A stretch of 64,000 nucleotides of DNA from Anaerolineales bacterium (lineage in GTDB: Bacteria; Chloroflexota; Anaerolineae; Anaerolineales; UBA11579): the NCBI GenBank assembly GCA_019637805.1, contig JAHBVB010000002.1, positions 327,981 through 391,980 of the forward strand, given 5' to 3'. The translations under genes were made by a program, and so were the position numbers. Of this stretch, positions 34,670 through 43,196 are shown one piece after another; within the stretch, counting starts at the first letter, position 1, and each line of letters starts with the position of its first letter. The notes under the pieces are model-generated. The model had not been told where the DNA came from and did not search any database. It saw only the letters and a program-made list of their open reading frames with translations.

Positions 34670-35785
34670 TTACGCCGAGGAGTCTTTGCCCCGGCCCCAG
34701 AACAAGCCTTCGATGAAGCGCCAGATGCGCCGCAAGAACGAGCGCAGGCGAGCGCGACGGCGGTAGCCGCGCACTTGGATCGGCTTGGCTTCTTCGAACG
34801 GCCCGGTCCAGCGGATCGCCAGCGAGCCCCAGGTCAGCCCGGCGCCAAAACCCACCATCACGGTATTGTCGCCGCTGTTCAGCATGCCTTGCTCCACCGC
34901 TTCGCACACCGCAATCGGGATCGAGGCGGTGGAGGTGTTGCCGTACTTCTGCACGTTCACGGCAAAGCGTTCCATCGGCAGCTTCAGTCCGCGCGCCGCG
35001 GCTTGAATGATGCGGAAGTTGGCCTGGTGCGGCACGATCAGGGCCACATCGTCCATCTCCAGGCCGGCTTTGTCCATCGCCTCGCGTGAGGCGGCTGCCA
35101 TTACGCGGGTCGCAAAGCGGAAGACTTCATTGCCGTTCATATGGATGAAGTGCAGGCCATCCAGCACGGTCTGTGTGCTGGCCGGGTTCACACTGCCGCC
35201 GCCGGGGATCGACAGCAGGTTGCCGCCGGAGCCATCCGAACGCATCACCGCCGAAAGCACGCCGCCCGGTTCCTCGGCGGCCTGCAGCACAAAAGCGCCG
35301 GCCCCGTCGCCGAACAGGATGCAGGTGCTGCGGTCGGTCCAATCGACAATGCGCGACAAGGTCTCCGAGCCGATCACCAGGGCGCTCTTGATCTGCCCGC
35401 TGCGGATGGCTTGGGTGGCCATGTTGAGCGCATAGATAAACCCGGTGCAGGCCGCCGAAAGGTCGAAAGCGCCGGCCTTCTCCGCGCCCAGCCGGTCTTG
35501 CACTACGCTGGCCGTGGAAGGGAATACGTATTCCGGCGACGAAGTCGCCACGACGATCAGGTCCAGTTCGGTGGGGGGCAGCTTGGCCATGCGCAGCGCA
35601 TTCGTGGCCGCTTCCACGGCCAATGAGGCGGTGGTGTCGCTCTTGCTGGCGATGTGGCGCTGCTCAATGCCGGTGCGTTCGCGGATCCACTCATCGTTGG
35701 TATCCACCATTTCGGCCAGGTCATTGTTGGTCAGAATTTTCTTGGGGACATGCATGCCCCAGCCTGTGATGTGTGCGTAAGTCAT
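34670..35785 (-). CDS. fabH: 3-oxoacyl-ACP synthase III (KAS III)
   Basis: A 371-residue condensing enzyme that starts fatty-acid synthesis from acyl-CoA and malonyl-ACP. The catalytic triad is Cys in LSAACTGFIYAL, His in PHQANFRI and Asn in GNTSTASIP. The last 40 residues form an unusual Arg-rich extension (RGYRRRARLRSFLRRIWRFI), probably an amphipathic helix able to touch membrane or ACP. The ATG is directly adjacent to the fabF stop, so the two are translationally coupled. Confidence 0.92.
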   Translation of the reverse strand: MTYAHITGWGMHVPKKILTNNDLAEMVDTNDEWIRERTGIEQRHIASKSDTTASLAVEAATNALRMAKLPPTELDLIVVATSSPEYVFPSTASVVQDRLGAEKAGAFDLSAACTGFIYALNMATQAIRSGQIKSALVIGSETLSRIVDWTDRSTCILFGDGAGAFVLQAAEEPGGVLSAVMRSDGSGGNLLSIPGGGSVNPASTQTVLDGLHFIHMNGNEVFRFATRVMAAASREAMDKAGLEMDDVALIVPHQANFRIIQAAARGLKLPMERFAVNVQKYGNTSTASIPIAVCEAVEQGMLNSGDNTVMVGFGAGLTWGSLAIRWTGPFEEAKPIQVRGYRRRARLRSFLRRIWRFIEGLFWGRGKDSSA

Positions 35786-37036
35786 TTAGTCCGCCTGTGC
35801 CTGATAGCGGCCCACAATCACAGTGGCGTTGTGCCCCCCAAAGCCGAAGGAGTTGGACATGCATATATCAATTTCGGCTGCGCGGGCCTGGTTGGGTACC
35901 ACGTCCAGGTCGCACAGCGGGTCAGGTGTCTCGTAGTTGATCGTCGGCGGCAGCATGCCATCGCGGATGGCCAGCAGACAGAACATCGCCTCGATCGCGC
36001 CGGCGGCGCCGATCATGTGCCCGGTCATCGACTTGGTCGAGGAAACCGGGATCTTGTAGGCGTGCTCGCCGAAAGTGGTCTTGATGGCGGCTGTCTCGCT
36101 TTTGTCGTTGAGCGGCGTGCTGGTGCCGTGGGCGTTGATGTAGTCGATCTGTTCCGGCTTCAGGCCGGCGTCGTCCAGCGCCATGCGCATGCAGTCCACC
36201 GCGCCGCGGCCGTTCTCGGCAGGAGCCGAGATATGGAAGGCGTCGTTGGTGCTTCCGTAACCCAGAATTTCGCCGTAGATCTTGGCGCCGCGCGCCTGGG
36301 CGTGCTCCAGCGATTCCAGCATCAGCACCGCCGCGCCTTCGCCCATCAGGAAACCGTCGCGGTTGGCGTCAAAGGGCCGGGAGGCGCCCTGGGGGTTGTC
36401 GTTGTTGCCGGTCAGGGCGGTCATATTGCCCAGCCCGGCCATGGCCAGGTCATTCACCGAAGCTTCAGAGCCGCCGGCCAGCATCACATCAGCCTGGCCG
36501 CGGCGAATGACTTCAGCCGCCTCGCCCAGAGCGTTGCCGCCTGTGGCGCAGGCGGTGGAAATGGCCCAGTTGGGGCCTTGGATCTGCAACTCGATGGCGA
36601 TCAAGCCGCCCGCCGAGTCGGGGATCATCATCGGCACCAGGAAGGGGCTCACACGGTCGGGGCCGCTTTTCATAAAGACCTTGACCTGTTCGATCAGGCT
36701 CGTGGAGCCGCCAATGCCGCTGCCCACCAGGCAGCCCACCCGCAGGCGGTTGCTGTCGGTCACTTGCAGGCCGCTGTCTTGCATGGCTTCCTGCGCCGCG
36801 GCCATCGCCAGCTGCGCAAAGCGGTCCATGCGGCGCGCCTCACGGTGCCCGAACAGCGCCGCCGCATCAAAACCCTTGACTTCAGCGGCCACGCGGCTTT
36901 TGTGCAGGGTCGGATCGATCAGCGTGATCGGGCCTCCGCCAGGCGTGCCAGCCAAGATTGCGGCCCAGGTGCTTTCAACAGTATGGCCGAGAGGGCTGAC
37001 ACAGCCCAGGCCGGTGATGACGACTCGTTTTTTCAT
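35786..37036 (-). CDS. fabF: 3-oxoacyl-ACP synthase II (KAS II)
   Basis: A 416-residue condensing enzyme for fatty-acid chain elongation. It starts KKRVVITGLGCVSPLG and has the Cys-His-His triad: Cys in STACATGGNALGEA, His in NAHGTSTPLND and His in KSMTGHMIGAAGA. The length and start are typical. It is the first gene of a fabF-fabH pair; fabD, fabG and acpP are not adjacent. Confidence 0.95.
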   Translation of the reverse strand: MKKRVVITGLGCVSPLGHTVESTWAAILAGTPGGGPITLIDPTLHKSRVAAEVKGFDAAALFGHREARRMDRFAQLAMAAAQEAMQDSGLQVTDSNRLRVGCLVGSGIGGSTSLIEQVKVFMKSGPDRVSPFLVPMMIPDSAGGLIAIELQIQGPNWAISTACATGGNALGEAAEVIRRGQADVMLAGGSEASVNDLAMAGLGNMTALTGNNDNPQGASRPFDANRDGFLMGEGAAVLMLESLEHAQARGAKIYGEILGYGSTNDAFHISAPAENGRGAVDCMRMALDDAGLKPEQIDYINAHGTSTPLNDKSETAAIKTTFGEHAYKIPVSSTKSMTGHMIGAAGAIEAMFCLLAIRDGMLPPTINYETPDPLCDLDVVPNQARAAEIDICMSNSFGFGGHNATVIVGRYQAQAD

Positions 37037-37193
37037 TGTGTGTATAGATCTCGCTTCTCACGGTTATAACACGGGGAGGGTGGATACGATGCGGAATAGC
37101 TGTAAGCGCTAAGCCGTAAGCTATAGCACTTCGGCGTTCTGAAATCGAACTTCTAACTTGCTGTTGCAGTTCCTGATTTGAGGCTCATGCTGA

Positions 37194-37526
37194 TTAATCC
37201 CCTGGTCCCAGCACCCACTCGATGGGCAGCGAGACACACTGGCCGCAGCCGATCGCTGGCTCGGCCACTGGGCATTCACATTTGTGGCAATACGCGCTGA
37301 CCTGCACTTCAGGGCGCAGGAAGAACAGCGGTTTGTTCACTTTGGGGGAGAGCTGCTGGTGTTCGCAGGCATTGGCTTGCAAAATGTCCGGCACCGGGCA
37401 GGTCTCACATAGGCGCGGTTCCCAGGTTTGCCCGGCGGCCTCCAGCAGCCGGCAGCGCTCTACGTGGCGACCACGGAAATAGTCCCCAAAGAAGTGGCGG
37501 CACTCTCTGCCAGCAGGAGTCTGCAT
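37194..37526 (-). CDS. Small Cys-rich protein, probably metal-binding, unknown
   Basis: A 110-residue soluble protein with ten cysteines grouped as RECRHFFGDYFRGR, RCRLL, CETCPVP, ACEHQQL, YCHKCECPV and GCGQCV. The spacing suggests one or two zinc or iron-sulfur sites. I recognise the pattern as a conserved hypothetical in Chloroflexi, with no known role. It stands alone between fabF and a repeat-like stretch. Confidence 0.6.
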   Translation of the reverse strand: MQTPAGRECRHFFGDYFRGRHVERCRLLEAAGQTWEPRLCETCPVPDILQANACEHQQLSPKVNKPLFFLRPEVQVSAYCHKCECPVAEPAIGCGQCVSLPIEWVLGPGD

Positions 37527-37551
37527 GCGAGAATTATAGCTCTATGGAAGA

Positions 37552-37660
37552 ATCGTCATTGCGAGGAGCCCGGCAACGCCAGGAGCGACGAAGCAATCTG
37601 TTTTGCTGAATGGCTACTTCGCTTGGAGATTGCTTCGCTCGACCTGTTGCGCAGCGTAAA
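37552..37660. repeat. REP/MITE-like dispersed repeat
   Basis: The stretch begins TCATTGCGAGGAGC, contains CGACGAAGCAATCT and ends with the reversed AGATTGCTTCG. This inverted layout and motif (ATTGCGAGGAGC...GACGAAGCAATC) is a known type of short interspersed palindrome in Chloroflexi and other bacteria. No coding potential was found. Confidence 0.6.
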
Positions 37661-37683
37661 GCTGGCAATACCGGCGCGAATAT

Positions 37684-38241
37684 CTACGCCCGGGTGACGT
37701 ATTCCCCCGTGCGGGTGTCCACACGGATTATGTCGCCTTGATTGATGAAGGCGGGCACCTGCACTTGCAGGCCGGTCTCGGTGGTCACCAGTTTGTTCAC
37801 GCCGGTGGCCGTGTCGCCGCGCACGGCAGTTTCCGCCTGGGTCACTTGCAGGTCCACGGTAGTGGGCAGTTCCACATCCAGCGCTTCGCCCTGGTAAAAG
37901 GTCAGCTTCACGTCCAAGCCTTCTTTCAAATAACCCACCACATCCCCCAGGGTTTCCTCAGTGAGGGCCGGCTGCTCAAAAGTTTCCTGGTCCATGAAGA
38001 TGTAGTCTTCGCCGTCTTTGTACAGGTATTGGACTGTGTGGTAATCCAGGCGCACATCCTGCACGCGCATCCCGGAATTGAAGGTCTTGTCGGTGATCGA
38101 CCCGCTGCGCAGGTCACGGGCTTTGATGCGGATGGTGGCGCTGCCACGCCCGGGCTTGCTGTGAGAATAATCCAGCACCTTGTACAGGTTGCCGTCTTGC
38201 TCAAAGGTGGTGCCTTTGCGCAAATCGTTTACATCGATCAT
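37684..38241 (-). CDS. efp: Translation elongation factor P
   Basis: A 185-residue, three-domain factor that rescues ribosomes stalled at polyproline. The N-terminal domain has the loop HSKPGRGSAT, whose tip is Arg 32 in place of the common Lys. C-terminal strands (GLQVQVPAFINQGDIIRVDTRTGEYV) match the family. An Arg tip is the type rhamnosylated by EarP in some proteobacteria, but no earP is adjacent. GAGGAG precedes the ATG at 38241. Proline-rich proteins in this window, such as the lipoprotein linkers, are the kind of substrate that needs it. Confidence 0.94.
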   Translation of the reverse strand: MIDVNDLRKGTTFEQDGNLYKVLDYSHSKPGRGSATIRIKARDLRSGSITDKTFNSGMRVQDVRLDYHTVQYLYKDGEDYIFMDQETFEQPALTEETLGDVVGYLKEGLDVKLTFYQGEALDVELPTTVDLQVTQAETAVRGDTATGVNKLVTTETGLQVQVPAFINQGDIIRVDTRTGEYVTRA

Positions 38242-38330
38242 TAGAGCTCCTCATTGGGCCCAGAGAAAACGGGCGGGCGGGATTATAACCCTAAACAATT
38301 CGCTTAGGTGGGCGCAACCTTCCTTAATGG

Positions 38331-38336
38331 TACACT
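38331..38336 (+). promoter_or_regulatory. -10 element at leaderless distance
   Basis: TACACT ends 7 nt before the ATG at 38344 of the response regulator. No Shine-Dalgarno is present. Confidence 0.5.
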
Positions 38337-38343
38337 TCCGCGC

Positions 38344-38748
38344 ATGATGGCCAACACCCCCCGCAAGGTGGTCTGCGTCGAGGATGAAGTCGAAATGATC
38401 GATCTCATTCGCCTCATTCTCAGCCGCCGCGGTTTCGAGGTGATTGGCGCCAATGGCGGGCGGGAAGGATTGGAGATCATTCGGGCGGAATTGCCCGACC
38501 TGGTCTTGCTGGACCTGATGATGCCCGATGTGGACGGTTGGCAGGTCTACCAGCAGCTCAAAGCCGACCCGGCCACGGCGGAGATCCCCGTGATTGTCGT
38601 CACGGCCAAAGCCCAAAACATCGACAAAGTGCTGGGCCTGCACATCGCCAAGGTGGACGACTACATCCCCAAGCCCTTCAGCTTGCAAGAATTGGTTGAC
38701 CGGGTGGAAGCGGTGCTCAAGCGCCGCGACCAGGCCCGCGCCGCTTAG
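38344..38748 (+). CDS. Stand-alone response regulator receiver protein
   Basis: A 134-residue CheY-like domain with no output domain. The acidic pair is in VCVEDEVEM, the phosphorylated Asp in LVLLDLMMPDVDGW, Thr in IVVTAKA and Lys in YIPKPFSLQEL. A short basic tail follows. The partner kinase is not in the window. The ATG at 38344 (or 38347) follows TACACT by 7 nt. The next gene begins 10 nt after its stop, so the two may be co-transcribed. Confidence 0.88.
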   Translation: MMANTPRKVVCVEDEVEMIDLIRLILSRRGFEVIGANGGREGLEIIRAELPDLVLLDLMMPDVDGWQVYQQLKADPATAEIPVIVVTAKAQNIDKVLGLHIAKVDDYIPKPFSLQELVDRVEAVLKRRDQARAA

Positions 38749-38758
38749 TGTCACCCTT

Positions 38759-39136
38759 ATGCGCCGGGTTCAAGTCCTCAACCGCAACCGCGCCCTCCAG
38801 CTGCCCCTCGAAGTAGACTATTGCGCTTCATTCTTGTGCAAACTGCGCGGCCTGTCCTGGCGGCGGCACTTGGCGCCTGGACATGGCTTGCTGATGGCCG
38901 AGGCGGGCGAAAGCCGCCTGAACACCGCCATTCACATGCTGGGCATGGCTTTCGACCTGAGCATCATCTGGCTGGACAGTGACTTGCGTGTGGTGGATGT
39001 GCGCCCGGCCTGGCGCTGGCGTTCCTTCCTAACCCCGCGCAAAGCGGCTCGCTATGTGATAGAGTGTCGGCTTGAGCGTTTAGAGGAATTTCAGATTGGC
39101 GATCAAATCGAACTTCAAGACATCCTTGCTGCTTAG
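38759..39136 (+). CDS. DUF192 family protein
   Basis: A 125-residue protein with the DUF192 core: LLMAEAGESRLNTAIHMLGMAFDLSIIWLDSDLRVVDVRPA, then an EC...LE pattern near the end. The function of DUF192 is unknown. This copy lacks a signal peptide, unlike many members. Its 3' end overlaps the start of the LysM/M23 gene by 41 nt. Confidence 0.8.
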   Translation: MRRVQVLNRNRALQLPLEVDYCASFLCKLRGLSWRRHLAPGHGLLMAEAGESRLNTAIHMLGMAFDLSIIWLDSDLRVVDVRPAWRWRSFLTPRKAARYVIECRLERLEEFQIGDQIELQDILAA

Positions 39137-40505
39137 CCTGCTGGCCGCAGCCTTATTGCTCGTCACCACCCCAGCATTCGCCCAGGAAGAAGCAGAGGCG
39201 GAAGGGGTGCGCTATGTGGTGCAGCCCGGCGACACACTCTCCAGCATTTCTGTGCGTTTTGACGTGGCGCTCAATGAACTCATCGAGGCCAACAGCCTGA
39301 TCAACCCCAACAGCCTGAATGTCGGCGATGTGCTGGTGATCCCTGGGATTGATTGGATCGAAGGCACCCTGGTCCTGCAGCCTCTGCCCATCGGCGAGGA
39401 CTACGTCAGTTTAAAGCGCCGCTATCTGCTGAGCGACGCGGACATGGCCCGCCTCAACCGCTTCACCAGCACCAGCCCTGAGCAGATCTACACCGGCTTC
39501 CAAGTCATGCTGGCCACCGAGCACGGCGAGCTGACCGAGAGCGCCCGCGCCCTGGTGCGCCCGGGAATTTCGCTGCTGGAACTGGCCGCGGCTTCCGGCG
39601 ACAGCCCCTGGGGTCTGGTGGCCGCCAACCAGTTGCCCGGCACCTGGGCTGCATTGCCTGGCGATGTGCTTTTCACGCCGGGGCGCCCCGGGAATGGCCC
39701 CGGGGGCTTGCCGGGTGAAGTTGCCAATCTGCAAATGGCGGCGCCGGGCTTTTTGCAAGGCGCCACCCTGCAGCTCAACTTTGATGCACCAACCGACCTC
39801 ACCTTGAGCGGTGAGTTTGCCGGCTATCCGCTGCGCTTCTTCCGCTACGAAGACGCCTGGGTCAGCCTGCAAGGGATTCCGCTGGATGCGGTGGGCGAGC
39901 GCTACTCTCTGCAGCTTTCCGGCACCTTGCCGGATGGTTCGCCGTTCGCCTTTGCCCAGCCCGTGCGCGTGGCCAGCGCCGGCTATGAGCGGGCCAACCT
40001 GACTGTGCGGCCGGAACTTCTCGACGATCAGCTCAACGCCAGTGAGCTGGCCTATGTGGCTGAGATCATGTCGCAAGTCACGCCCGAACGGCTGTGGGAG
40101 CGCGGCTGGGGTTGGCCGCACGACCTGGTCAACGAGATCACCTCAGGTTTTGGCCTATTCCGCACCTACAACGGCGGCCTGGCCTCCAGTTACCATACCG
40201 GGGTGGACTTTGGCGGCGGCGCTTTGCTGGCCATCTACGCGCCTGCACCCGGACGGGTGGTCTTCGCTGGCCCGCTGGACATCCGCGGCAATGCCACCAT
40301 TATCGATCATGGCTGGGGTGTGTTTACTGGCTATTGGCACCAGGCGGAGATCTATGTGAGCGTGGGCGATGTGGTTGAGCCGGGCCAGGTGCTGGGTATT
40401 GTCGGCGGTACCGGCCGCGTGAATGGCCCGCACCTGCATTGGGAGCTGTGGGTGGGTGGGGTGCCGGTCCAGCCTTTGGACTGGCTGGCCCGCACATACC
40501 CTTAG
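39096..40505 (+). CDS. LysM and M23 peptidase protein (cell-wall hydrolase)
   Basis: A 469-residue exported protein. It has a signal peptide (1-29, ending TPAFA), a LysM domain (about 38-84; RYVVQPGDTLSSISVRFDV), a second degenerate LysM-like stretch, a central beta region and an M23 metallopeptidase domain at the C-terminus. Zinc and catalytic residues are in SSYHTGVDFG, IDHGWGVFTGYWH and GPHLHWEL. It cuts peptidoglycan cross-links. The TTG start at 39096 gives the signal peptide and follows GAGGA by 9 nt; it lies inside the DUF192 gene. Confidence 0.9.
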   Translation: MAIKSNFKTSLLLSLLAAALLLVTTPAFAQEEAEAEGVRYVVQPGDTLSSISVRFDVALNELIEANSLINPNSLNVGDVLVIPGIDWIEGTLVLQPLPIGEDYVSLKRRYLLSDADMARLNRFTSTSPEQIYTGFQVMLATEHGELTESARALVRPGISLLELAAASGDSPWGLVAANQLPGTWAALPGDVLFTPGRPGNGPGGLPGEVANLQMAAPGFLQGATLQLNFDAPTDLTLSGEFAGYPLRFFRYEDAWVSLQGIPLDAVGERYSLQLSGTLPDGSPFAFAQPVRVASAGYERANLTVRPELLDDQLNASELAYVAEIMSQVTPERLWERGWGWPHDLVNEITSGFGLFRTYNGGLASSYHTGVDFGGGALLAIYAPAPGRVVFAGPLDIRGNATIIDHGWGVFTGYWHQAEIYVSVGDVVEPGQVLGIVGGTGRVNGPHLHWELWVGGVPVQPLDWLARTYP

Positions 40506-40744
40506 TCTTCGGCTTTGCCGAAATTGTCCCGGTAGATCTGGCGGGCGCGCACTTCGTGGCGTTCCGGGACAAAGATCTCGACTTCGGCCATATACCCGTG
40601 ATGCAACCCATAGACATGGCCAATGCCCTCTTTGGTCAGCATGCAGGGGATCTCCTCAGCTTCCAGCAAACCGCGCAGCACCTCGGCCAGGATCGAGTCT
40701 TCCATCACGGCGATGCGGGTTAATTTGGGGTCGCGATTTGGCAT
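40502..40744 (-). CDS. DUF2007-type small protein
   Basis: An 80-residue protein (MPNRDPKLTRIAVMEDSILAEVL...EEIPCMLTKEGIGHVYG...IFVPERHEVRARQIY). The layout, a compact alpha/beta unit starting with a helix that moves a Glu-rich loop, fits DUF2007 (putative signal-transducing) proteins. The function is unknown. I use ATG 40744 with AGAGG upstream, not the longer frame. It is convergent with the M23 gene (4-nt overlap) and divergent from the following unit. Confidence 0.72.
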   Translation of the reverse strand: MPNRDPKLTRIAVMEDSILAEVLRGLLEAEEIPCMLTKEGIGHVYGLHHGYMAEVEIFVPERHEVRARQIYRDNFGKAED

Positions 40745-40752
40745 TTGTCCTC

Positions 40753-40780
40753 TTGAGAAAGTTGCGGGCTCAGGTATAAT
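40753..40780 (+). promoter_or_regulatory. Promoter of the 40846-42902 unit
   Basis: TTGAGA (40753-40758), 16-nt spacer and TATAAT (40775-40780). It gives a leader of about 60 nt. Confidence 0.65.
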
Positions 40781-40845
40781 ATCGCCGCTTTGCTTCACAG
40801 TAGTGTAGTTCCGCTTCATTTTCCCACAATTCAAGTGCAGAGCGC

Positions 40846-42453
40846 ATGAGCAGCCAGTCTTCTACTTTGTCTGCCCAGCAGCCCGCACTCGAGATGGATT
40901 GGGAGCAATTCAGCATTCGGTCAGCCGATCTCGAATTTCTCTCCGCATACCTGCTTGAAGAAGAAACGCCCCTCGGCCCAGAAGCGCTGGCCGCCCAACT
41001 CATTCGCCATCGCATGGAACAGCAGCAAGAGCATGTGGCCGCCCAACAAGCCGCGGCCCGGCCCTACCTGCCCCAAGAGCGTTATCAGGTCGGTGACCAG
41101 CTCAGCTTCCCCGCCCTGGGCTGGCAGGCAGGCCGCGTCAGCGCCGTGCGCCCGGCCAGGACCTTGGGCGAAGCCGTCTTTGATGTCATCACGGTGGAAT
41201 TTGCCGATGGAGCCAGCCGCGAGTACGCTGCCGGGCTGGAGGAGCATGTCCTCAATCATCCGCCTGAAGTGGAAGAAGCCCCCGAGGATGTGCTGGCCGC
41301 CGCGGTCAGCGATCATGCCGCCCGCATCGCGCCCCAATTGGTGGAGGCGCTGCGCCAAAGCCCGGACTTCGTCTATATCGCCGGCCGCTGGTTCCCCAAA
41401 GCCCTGATCGTGGATGTCGACTCCGGCCAACTCAACGTTGCCGAAGCCTTGATGGACATGGCTTCCGGCGGCCCGCTGCTCACCGCCCAGCTTCTCGGCG
41501 AAGTCGAGCTGCCCAGCGGCGTCAATCCGCGGCTGGCCGAATTCTCTCTCGACCTCGCTCTGCAAGAGGACCCGCGCTTCGACGAAGTGGGGCCTTCGGG
41601 CGAGGTCGCCTGGTTCCTGCGTCGTTTGGAGCCGGAGCCGCTGCAGCGCACCCCCCTGCATCTAAGCTATGAAACCCTGGAGCACGACCGCGCCGCGCTG
41701 ACCGAAGATATGCTGGCGTTCGAAACCCAGTTTGATGATGAACTGACCCCCGCCGAATTTCAACCCCAGGCGGAGGGCGATCACATCCAGGTCGCCCTGC
41801 TCTACCCGCACTGGCGGGTGGGCAGCCTGCCGCTGACCCGCCGCCTGGCCGCGTTCTTCCCCAGCGCTTACGAATCCCCCCGTGTGCGTTTCGATTTTGT
41901 TGACACGTCCAGCGGGGCGCGTTTTGAAGGTTGGGTCGACCGCGAGCACGGGTACATCGTTGGGTTGCGCCAGTGGTACCTGGACCGCGGCCTGATGCCC
42001 GGCGCCTTTGTGCAGCTCAGCCGCAGCCAGCAGCCGGGTGAGGTGCTCATCTCCGTGGATGCCCACCGCTCCAGCAAAGAGTGGGTGCGCACGGCTTTGG
42101 TGGGGGCGGATGGCGGCGTGGTGTATGCCATGCTCAAGCAGACCGTGGCAGCATCTTTCAATGAGCGCATGATGATGCACCTGCCGGCTGATCTCAGCCC
42201 GCTGGATGCGGTCTGGGAACGCCGCATTGGCAAGCCGGTCAGCAACTTCGCCCAGATCGTAGCCACCACCCTGCGGGAACTGGCCAAGCTCAACCCGCAG
42301 AACCACGTGCATGCGGAGGAGCTCTATTCGGCCCTCAACCTGGTCTTGCGCTGCCCGCCGGCCCCGCTGCTGGCCTTGCTGGCCACTCGCCCTCAATTTG
42401 AACACGTTGGCCATTTGCACTTCCGCCTGGCCGAACAGATCGCAGACGCATGA
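40846..42453 (+). CDS. Unknown large soluble protein upstream of the ubiquitin-like operon
   Basis: A 535-residue acidic, soluble protein with no signal peptide or membrane helix. No family was recognised. A Gln/Ala-rich helix lies near 50-75, a small beta domain (KYQVGD-like, about 77-130) follows, and segments such as DPRFDEVGPSGEVAWFLRRLEP look like a winged-helix wing. The stop overlaps the next ATG by 4 nt. It is separated from the E1-like gene by a terminator and a tRNA, so any functional link is conjecture. Confidence 0.75.
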   Translation: MSSQSSTLSAQQPALEMDWEQFSIRSADLEFLSAYLLEEETPLGPEALAAQLIRHRMEQQQEHVAAQQAAARPYLPQERYQVGDQLSFPALGWQAGRVSAVRPARTLGEAVFDVITVEFADGASREYAAGLEEHVLNHPPEVEEAPEDVLAAAVSDHAARIAPQLVEALRQSPDFVYIAGRWFPKALIVDVDSGQLNVAEALMDMASGGPLLTAQLLGEVELPSGVNPRLAEFSLDLALQEDPRFDEVGPSGEVAWFLRRLEPEPLQRTPLHLSYETLEHDRAALTEDMLAFETQFDDELTPAEFQPQAEGDHIQVALLYPHWRVGSLPLTRRLAAFFPSAYESPRVRFDFVDTSSGARFEGWVDREHGYIVGLRQWYLDRGLMPGAFVQLSRSQQPGEVLISVDAHRSSKEWVRTALVGADGGVVYAMLKQTVAASFNERMMMHLPADLSPLDAVWERRIGKPVSNFAQIVATTLRELAKLNPQNHVHAEELYSALNLVLRCPPAPLLALLATRPQFEHVGHLHFRLAEQIADA

Positions 42454-42902
42454 GCGAGAACTCCGAACCTCAAGAGAACGAAATCCTGCGTTCCAGTCTC
42501 ATTCGCCCCACGCTGGACACGCCCTTTCACATTGACTTCTCCTGGTGGCGGCAGAACGACCAGGAATGGCAGGTCTTTCTGTACGGCCTGCTCAGTGAAG
42601 AGCAGCAGGCCAGTGTGGGCCGGATTAACCTGGACGATACGATTGACCGGGTGGACCCGCAAACTGCCCAGGTCACCCAGATCGACGCACTGCAATACCT
42701 GCTCAGCTCCCACTACGGCGCCAACGATGAGCAGGGCGGTTCCTCGCTGATCGAGTCGATCTTCCGCGCCTTCCTTAAGAATGGCAACCAGCCCCTGACC
42801 GCGGAGCAGTTGGCCGCAGACCTGGGCCGCCCGGCGCAGACCATCCTGCGCACACTCTCCGGCCGTCAGGTCTACCGCGGCATCCGCCCCGCCAATGTTT
42901 AA
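42450..42902 (+). CDS. Unknown protein with C-terminal helix-turn-helix
   Basis: A 150-residue protein coupled to the previous gene by ATGA. The C-terminal 55 residues (LIESIFRAFLKNGNQPLTAEQLAADLGRPAQTILRTLSGRQVYRGIRP) look like a winged helix-turn-helix. The first 95 residues are acidic and unrecognised. It may be a DNA-binding or adaptor partner of the large upstream protein. A strong terminator follows. Confidence 0.72.
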   Translation: MSENSEPQENEILRSSLIRPTLDTPFHIDFSWWRQNDQEWQVFLYGLLSEEQQASVGRINLDDTIDRVDPQTAQVTQIDALQYLLSSHYGANDEQGGSSLIESIFRAFLKNGNQPLTAEQLAADLGRPAQTILRTLSGRQVYRGIRPANV

Positions 42903-42916
42903 TGGCTTTATGGAAT

Positions 42917-42948
42917 AAAAAGAGCCTGCGTTAGCAGGCTCTTTTTGG
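42917..42948 (+). terminator. Terminator after the two-gene unknown unit
   Basis: AAAAAGAGCCTGC, loop GTTA and the perfect complement ending in TTTTT. Confidence 0.92.
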
Positions 42949-42952
42949 TTTC

Positions 42953-43028
<76 letters not shown>

Positions 43029-43151
43029 TGGTCGATAGCGATTATACAGGCTTGTCGGGCTTCCCACGCTTTCCGTGCTTGGAATATGAGAAAAATTTAG
43101 CGGCGTAGCACTTTTCGCTCGTCTCCCGTTCACTTCGCCAGCGCAATGGAA

Positions 43152-43168
43152 TGCTGGTCTGACCAGCA
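43152..43168. promoter_or_regulatory. FadR/GntR-type operator before the E1-like gene
   Basis: TGCTGGTCTGACCAGCA is a perfect palindrome (8-bp arms, one central base) that contains TGGTNNNACCA, the core bound by FadR-subfamily GntR proteins. It lies 28 nt before a gene that itself encodes a GntR-type DNA-binding domain. Confidence 0.75.
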
Positions 43169-43196
43169 GACCACTGCCTTTGGAGAGAGACCGCTG

